The position numbers and the translations under genes were made by a program. 64,000 nucleotides of DNA from an uncultured Clostridia bacterium. Its GTDB lineage: Bacteria; Bacillota; Clostridia; TANB77; CAG-508. The notes below the pieces were generated by a model. That model saw nothing but the letters and a program-made list of their open reading frames with translations, did not search any database and was not told the DNA's origin. Of this stretch, positions 54,791 to 64,000 are shown piece after piece; within the stretch, counting starts at the first letter, position 1; each line of letters starts with the position of its first letter. Where the stretch lies: contig CALXKK010000003.1 of assembly GCA_944388935.1 (NCBI GenBank), positions 41,216 through 105,215 on the forward strand, read 5' to 3'.

Positions 54791-54815
54791 AATAGTAATT
54801 TCAGATACATGTTAG
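54780..54815 (+). pseudogene. Truncated RelE/ParE-type toxin start
   Basis: Overlapping the antitoxin end, a frame reads MEYEIVISDTC and then stops (TAG at 54813). The opening resembles RelE/ParE toxins (MEYEIVISDTAKEDL in intact relatives, from memory). No toxin body can be read afterwards in any frame. Confidence 0.4.
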
Positions 54816-54898
54816 AACTATTTTAATATCACATATGTACTATGTAGGTAGAAATTATATAGACGGAGGACTGTTATAAATAAGTGTGCCACTTTTAG

Positions 54899-54938
54899 AA
54901 AGAATCAGCCTGTGCAAAAATTGCACAGGTTGATTCTT
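54899..54938 (-). terminator. Intrinsic terminator of Fic gene (possibly bidirectional)
   Basis: AAAGAATCAGCCTGTGCAA and TTGCACAGGTTGATTCTTT form a nearly perfect long stem with a 3-base loop, adjoining the Fic stop at 54939. Confidence 0.85.
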
Positions 54939-55766
54939 TTAATGTGCAAACAATTCTTTAATATATAATTCTTTATTTTTAAGTTCATTATTCTTTCCTT
55001 GTAATAAATTCTCAAAAAACATTATTAAATAATCAAAAGTAGGATAAATTCCTCTAGGAATATTTCCATAATTGCTTCTTACTAAAGCATTTCTAAAATA
55101 TAGGCTATGGTCTTTAAAAACATTTACATAGGTATTAAGTCCCATATGATTAAGATATTTTACAACGAATACTGCTGTGGTTCTTGTGTTACCTTCACCA
55201 AAAGGATGTACTTGCCAAATGTTTGAAGTGAATTTTGCTATATGTTTTATTACTTCATTATTGTTTAGTTTTGAATAATCAAACTCTTTTTCTTCTTTAA
55301 AATCATAATCAAAATAACTTTCTATGTCTTGATAATTTACATATTTAACAGTATCCCCATTTAGAATATTCTCATTCTTAATAATATTGTAATTTCTATA
55401 ATTACCAGCAAAGTTATAAATATCTTTAAATAAATATTTATGTATATTTTTTAATGTAATAGGTCTAAAAACAAAACTTTTATTTTCTAATAAATGAGCA
55501 ATTCGTAAAGACACGAAATCGCATTCTTTTTCGTTTTGCATATTTATATTATTAGAATCTTGTGTTTCATAAAATGTTTTTAACAAATTTTCTACTTCAA
55601 GGTATTTTAATTCTCCATTAATATTTTTCTTGGAGAGGTCGATTAGATATTTAGAAGGTTTTAAATTATCGACCATATTTAATCCAATACCGGCATTCCA
55701 ATATTCTCGCTTTTTTCCCGGATTATTTATTTCATTTTCAATAATATAATTTTCTTCATCAGACAT
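54939..55766 (-). CDS. Fic-family protein
   Basis: 275 residues. The Fic core motif lies at H187: HPFGEGNTRT, against the consensus HPFx[D/E]GNGRxxR. The Gly after the Asn is Thr and the second Arg is absent (VFVV follows), a variant seen in a Fic subgroup. The N-terminal helix region (PSKYLIDLSKKNINGELKYLEVENLL) looks like the antitoxin-like helices of VbhA-type modules, but lacks an evident [S/T]xxxE[G/N] motif. Fic enzymes add AMP or other groups to protein hydroxyls; the target is unknown. GGGGAGG precedes the ATG on the minus strand. It stands alone beside the decayed antitoxin/toxin pair. Confidence 0.85.
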   Translation of the reverse strand: MSDEENYIIENEINNPGKKREYWNAGIGLNMVDNLKPSKYLIDLSKKNINGELKYLEVENLLKTFYETQDSNNINMQNEKECDFVSLRIAHLLENKSFVFRPITLKNIHKYLFKDIYNFAGNYRNYNIIKNENILNGDTVKYVNYQDIESYFDYDFKEEKEFDYSKLNNNEVIKHIAKFTSNIWQVHPFGEGNTRTTAVFVVKYLNHMGLNTYVNVFKDHSLYFRNALVRSNYGNIPRGIYPTFDYLIMFFENLLQGKNNELKNKELYIKELFAH

Positions 55767-56147
55767 ACAAAAACCTCCCCAAAATTCCTTTAAATTATGA
55801 TCATATTATACTATAAAAACAGTTAAAATAACTATCAAAGTATACCCACATTTTAACATTCTCCATTTTGGAGACTATTGAAGAAATTGTAAAATTTATA
55901 AAAGATTTGGAAAGAGTAACACACAAGTAGTAAACATAAAATTTGAACTTTTAAGGTCCGTCCCCCGTGTTCAGAAATTTCTAATTTCGTTAGAGTGGGA
56001 TATATGCATAGCTAAGGTCAATCCCTCGTGTTCAAATATGGCAATTATTTAAGCTAAAAAAATATTGTTGAAAAAAGAGATGTTATATGTAATAATAAAA
56101 ATAAAATATGTATGGTAATTTGAAAATATAACAAAAGGGGTATTCTA
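55767..56147. other. Divergent intergenic region with two repeat copies
   Basis: It contains upstream sequences of the Fic gene (a TATAAT on the minus strand near 55805) and of the protease gene, a TCTCCA/TGGAGA stem near 55861, one full dispersed repeat at 55945-55972 (GAACTTTTAAGGTCCGTCCC) and a partial copy at 56011-56033 (AAGGTCAATCCCTCGTGTTC). A TTGAAA with a TAATAAT about 16 bases on, near 56068, may be the protease promoter. No gene seen. Confidence 0.5.
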
Positions 56148-59100
56148 ATGAAAAAGGTAATTAATAAGAAAATTATTTCATCAATTTTTTTAATATTTAT
56201 TTTTATGTTATTAATAAATATTTTTTTTATAAATCAAAAAGAGATAATAACCATAAAGGCAAATGAAAGAAATCATTATGGCTCTATGAATAGTGAAAAA
56301 ACCGTAGAAAACGGTGACTATTATGAAAATCAAGTTATAGTAATATATTCAAAAAATAAATTTGAAAATAGCTTAGAGGTTAATATATGTTCACTAATAA
56401 ATGATTTTAGTATTGAAAAAACTATAAAATTTGAAGATATAGATAAATCTATTTCAGATGATGATATGGTGTTTTCTCTTATTACTTCCAACAAGCATTC
56501 AACAGAAGAATTAATAAATATACTTAGTAAAAAAAGTTGGGTAAAAGGAGTTTATCCTAATTATAAACTAGAATCAACAAGTATAACTAATGATGAATAT
56601 GTAGATTATCAATGGGCGTTGGATAACAATGGACAAAATGGTGGTATAAAGGATAGTGACATTAATCCAATTAAAACATCATCAGATAAAGAAAAAGTAA
56701 TTGCAATATTAGATACTGGAGTAGATTATAACCATAGTGAATTGACTAACATTATGTGGGAAAATCCATTCAATACGGATGAATTACCTGGTAAATATGG
56801 ATATGATTTTATAAATGAAGATGATGACCCTATGGATGATAATGGACATGGTACACATCTAGCAGGGATAATTGCTGCTGAAACAAATAATGAAGAAGGT
56901 ATAGCAGGAGGTGTACTTGGAGATTCGAATGTAAAAATAATGGCTCTAAAAACTGGAGATAGTAATGGGGCAAGAGATTTATTTTCAGCAATATCTGCGT
57001 ATAACTATATCTATAAAGCTCAACAATTAGGCGTTAATGTGGTCGCAATAAATAACTCTTGGTCTGGAAAAATCGATAGCAGTACTATATTTACTAGTGA
57101 ATTGGAGAGTATAATAGATTTGGTTGGTCAAAATGGTGCTTTATCTATATGTGCAGCTGGAAATGATAGGTTAGAAATTGATAACACGGGATATAGTGAT
57201 GATCCAATAAACGGAAAAGAATTATGTTATCCATTAGGATTAAATAGTGATTATATTATAACAGTAGGAGCTACAAACGAAAATGACGAACTAGCATGGT
57301 TTTCAAATTATGGTGATGGAGTTGATATTGCGGCTCCGGGAACTGCTATTTTGTCTACAATAAAAGAGTGTGATTCTAATGGTACAGCAATAAAAACATT
57401 TAACCCATCTATCTATTCTGAAGAAGAAAAAAAAGAAATCTGTAGCGAATTTCATAATTTTGATGATTCTATAGATGTTGATTATGAAGTAGATAATGGA
57501 ACTGTATCATTAAGCTCAGAAAAATATTTTGGTCCTAAAGGAAAGTCACTTAAATGGACTGTGGAAGTAACAGATGATGAACGAGGAAATATTTATACAC
57601 TAAAGCTGAAAACTAAAACTAATTCTTTAAAAAAACATTTTAGCTTAATGGTATTAGGAACTGGTCCAGAGTCAGAAGCCAGAAAACAAGGGGATTTTCC
57701 ATTAACTATAAATTATTCAGGGGAATGTGGTTTTTCGTATGGAATGAACAATATTCCTCTTACTAGAGAAAGTAGTGTTAGAATAAATGGTGAAGAAACG
57801 GGTTATTGGTCTCATCAATATAATTTAGAAAGTAATGAATTTGCTGATAAATATGATGATGCTATTTATATAGAAATGAGTGCTCAAGTAGCAGGTACAT
57901 ATAATATTTATATTGATGATTTTGCAATTTCCGAAAAAACAGATATTGATATAGATAATGATTATGATTTCTTATCTGGAACCTCAATGGCTGCACCTTA
58001 TGTAGCAGCAGCTGTCGCTACTACTTCAAATTTATATGAGAATTTAACTCCACTAGAAATAAAAGAAAAATTTTTAGACACTGCTAAGATAACAGAAGGC
58101 TTACAAGGTAAAGTTGTTTCAGGTAGATTAGATATATCAGCATTAATACAATCTGTAACAGGTGTAACATTAAATAAAGAAACTGTAGAAGTTGAACCAG
58201 GAAATGAAACTACACTAATAGCTACAATTTCACCAGATAATGCAACAAATAAAAATATAATTTGGACAAGTTCTAATCCGGATATTGCAACAGTTAATAA
58301 TGGTGTAGTAACTGGAGTATCCCCTGGAGAGGTAACAATAACAGCAACAACAGAAGATGGAAATTTTCAAGCCAATTGTAAAGTTTTGGTAAACAAATTT
58401 AATTTTAAACCAAAATTAAATATGAGTGGATACATATATGGAGATAAAGTAAGTAATCCTAATTTGGATAAGGATAGTAACCCTGGTAATGGAAAAGTTA
58501 CGTATTACTATAATATTATCAATAGTGATAATGCTGATATGGAATGGAAAAATATAACACCAACATCTCTAGATGCAGGAACATATTATATGTATGGAAT
58601 TGTTGAAGAGACATCTAATTATAAAAGTACAAAAACAGAAAATGTAGAATTTACGATATTGCCTAAAGATATAAATTCTGAAGATATAGAAATAGAATTG
58701 GAATCAGATCTAGTTGCATATAATGGTAATGAGCAAAAGCCAAGTGTATCAATATCGTATGGAAATAATATCGTATTAATACAAGGTAAAGATTATATAG
58801 TAAAATATAGTAACAATATAGAAGTCGGGGAAGCAACTGTGGAAATTACAGGAATTGGTAACTATACAGGAACAAAATCAAAGACATTTACAATTGTGGA
58901 TGGACCTAGTATTATGATTGAATATACGATAAATGGAGAAATAGTGGATTTATCACAATGGACTAATAAAGATATAATTGCAACAATATCGATTAAAAAT
59001 GATGATAATAAAATACAAAGTATAACAGTAAATAATGTAAGGTTAAATATAGAAAATGAAATGGCAACATATAAAATAAGTAATAATGGCAAATATGATA

Positions 59101-59522
59101 TAGTAGTTGTAGATGAGGAAGGAAATGAATTAACAAAAACATTAACAATAACTAATATAGATAAAACATCTCCAGAAATAACAGAAATTGAAGAAGGTAA
59201 AACTTATTCTAAAGAAGTTGTTCCTAATGCTATGGACTATGAGTCTGGAATATATTCATACACCTTAACAAGAAATGGAGAAATAGTAAATAATTATAAA
59301 ATTGGTGATAAAATAAAAAATAATGGAACATATTCATTATCAGTTCAAGATATGGCTGGAAATATTAACACTAAATCTTTTGTTATAGATATACCTTTAT
59401 TATCATTTAAGAATTCATTACCTAATACAGGAAAAAATAAATTGTTGTTAGTTATAATTATAAGTACAATAGCAACAATAATTTCTTTTATTAAAGTAAA
59501 ACAATATAAAGATGTAAAATAA
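56148..59522 (+). CDS. Cell-wall-anchored subtilisin-like serine protease (S8)
   Basis: 1124 residues. A signal segment (SSIFLIFIFMLLINIFF) is followed by a fervidolysin-like propeptide to about residue 150. The catalytic triad is Asp189 (AILDTGVDYNHSEL), His234 (DNGHGTHLAGI) and Ser613 (LSGTSMAAPYVAA), with oxyanion Asn339 (AAGND). About 200 residues (405-605) are inserted between the AAPGTAILST strand and the serine loop, which are normally adjacent. A Big_2 domain starts near 675 (VTLNKETVEVEPGNETTL), then MBG-like repeats. The C-terminus has the sortase signal LPNTG, a hydrophobic stretch and a charged tail. It is expected to be active outside the cell. AAAAGGGGTATTCTA precedes the ATG. 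Confidence 0.93.
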   Translation: MKKVINKKIISSIFLIFIFMLLINIFFINQKEIITIKANERNHYGSMNSEKTVENGDYYENQVIVIYSKNKFENSLEVNICSLINDFSIEKTIKFEDIDKSISDDDMVFSLITSNKHSTEELINILSKKSWVKGVYPNYKLESTSITNDEYVDYQWALDNNGQNGGIKDSDINPIKTSSDKEKVIAILDTGVDYNHSELTNIMWENPFNTDELPGKYGYDFINEDDDPMDDNGHGTHLAGIIAAETNNEEGIAGGVLGDSNVKIMALKTGDSNGARDLFSAISAYNYIYKAQQLGVNVVAINNSWSGKIDSSTIFTSELESIIDLVGQNGALSICAAGNDRLEIDNTGYSDDPINGKELCYPLGLNSDYIITVGATNENDELAWFSNYGDGVDIAAPGTAILSTIKECDSNGTAIKTFNPSIYSEEEKKEICSEFHNFDDSIDVDYEVDNGTVSLSSEKYFGPKGKSLKWTVEVTDDERGNIYTLKLKTKTNSLKKHFSLMVLGTGPESEARKQGDFPLTINYSGECGFSYGMNNIPLTRESSVRINGEETGYWSHQYNLESNEFADKYDDAIYIEMSAQVAGTYNIYIDDFAISEKTDIDIDNDYDFLSGTSMAAPYVAAAVATTSNLYENLTPLEIKEKFLDTAKITEGLQGKVVSGRLDISALIQSVTGVTLNKETVEVEPGNETTLIATISPDNATNKNIIWTSSNPDIATVNNGVVTGVSPGEVTITATTEDGNFQANCKVLVNKFNFKPKLNMSGYIYGDKVSNPNLDKDSNPGNGKVTYYYNIINSDNADMEWKNITPTSLDAGTYYMYGIVEETSNYKSTKTENVEFTILPKDINSEDIEIELESDLVAYNGNEQKPSVSISYGNNIVLIQGKDYIVKYSNNIEVGEATVEITGIGNYTGTKSKTFTIVDGPSIMIEYTINGEIVDLSQWTNKDIIATISIKNDDNKIQSITVNNVRLNIENEMATYKISNNGKYDIVVVDEEGNELTKTLTITNIDKTSPEITEIEEGKTYSKEVVPNAMDYESGIYSYTLTRNGEIVNNYKIGDKIKNNGTYSLSVQDMAGNINTKSFVIDIPLLSFKNSLPNTGKNKLLLVIIISTIATIISFIKVKQYKDVK

Positions 59523-59533
59523 ATTTGCAATAT

Positions 59534-59559
59534 GAACTATATGGACGTCCCAAAAGTTC
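59534..59559. repeat. Degenerate dispersed intergenic repeat
   Basis: GAACTATATGGACGTCCC then AAAAGTTC, a worn copy of the family seen at 14534. Confidence 0.4.
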
Positions 59560-59675
59560 ACAACCTACGGAAAACAGCTAAAAAGGTCATTATTAGCAAA
59601 AAATAAAGTTGTAAAAAGATATTTTGTAATCGAAAAATAATATAAAACGTCGGAAAAAAGCATCCGTAAAGAGAT

Positions 59676-59709
59676 AGAGCATTGTTTCGAAAATGTGAAA
59701 CAGTGCTCT
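59676..59709 (+). promoter_or_regulatory. Conserved 5' leader hairpin, second copy
   Basis: Arms AGAGCATTGTTTC and GAAACAGTGCTCT (13 pairs, one G-U) around GAAAATGT. The left arm is identical to that at 4595. The right arm differs at three positions, all keeping a pair. It lies 73 bases before the leader ATG at 59783. Flanking GCATCCGTAAAGAGAT and TATTTACTTATTAT are shared with the first locus. Confidence 0.55.
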
Positions 59710-59782
59710 ATTTACTTATTATATATAAGTAGTTACAATAAAAATAATAAATTAGTATGGGAAAAGTAGGTGCATACAAATT

Positions 59783-64000
<4,218 letters not shown>

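Overview
The window is AT-rich (A/T-biased codons, strong GGAGG-type ribosome sites, intrinsic terminators) and encodes MecA, MreBCD, MinC, CotF-like coat proteins, a DUF4321 protein and an L9-DnaB-TilS-FtsH run. This points to a Gram-positive, probably spore-forming member of the Clostridia. Mucin-binding-type (MucBP), thioester-adhesin, SpaA/Cna_B, SdrD_B-like and DUF11-type surface proteins suggest a gut or other host-associated uncultured lineage. That habitat is inference.

Layout. 1-3078 is the 3' end of a giant MucBP-repeat surface protein. 3270-4472 is a DUF4143-type AAA ATPase behind two tandem palindromes. 4700-11712 is a second giant MucBP protein whose start region contains a (CA)19 tract that puts it out of frame. 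11713-12187 is a gene-poor gap with a RhuM-like remnant. 12188-18674 holds pcrA, a 5'-nucleotidase-like HAD protein, two CotF-like genes, an M23 peptidase, mecA (minus strand) and a DUF4321 protein. 18702-24619 is the cell-shape and division run radC-mreB-mreC-mreD-PBP2-minC. 24676-25471 has three small minus-strand genes of unknown function. 25721-40683 is a surface-protein block of three very large secreted proteins, two with thioester-type N-termini. 40857-46868 contains an M18 aminopeptidase, prfA, a ZIP metal transporter, a second DUF4143 ATPase with the same promoter geometry as the first, and two small membrane proteins. 46951-49092 is a third thioester-type adhesin. 49501-54432 is rplI-dnaB-tilS-ftsH. 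54551-54815 is a decayed antitoxin/toxin pair. 54939-55766 is a Fic protein (minus). 56148-59522 is an LPNTG-anchored subtilisin-like protease. 59783 to the window end is a third giant MucBP protein with the same (CA)n start region.

The most striking feature is a pair of paralogous giant adhesin genes, 55 kb apart. In each, a short leader (starts at 4700 and 59783) reads through an uninterrupted CA-dinucleotide tract as His-Thr repeats and then into a membrane anchor and the adhesin. At the tract lengths present here both genes are out of frame, which is what a slipped-strand phase-variation switch would look like in the OFF state. Both also share a 34-nt leader hairpin whose differences preserve base pairing. 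A second recurring design is the pair of 28-bp palindromes spaced exactly 40 bp apart, the second abutting the -35 box, in front of each DUF4143 ATPase. The palindrome sequence differs between the two genes.

A dispersed intergenic repeat with core GGACGGACC/GGTCCGTCC recurs between genes and in some cases forms terminators. No rRNA, tRNA, CRISPR array, intact transposase or replication origin was seen.
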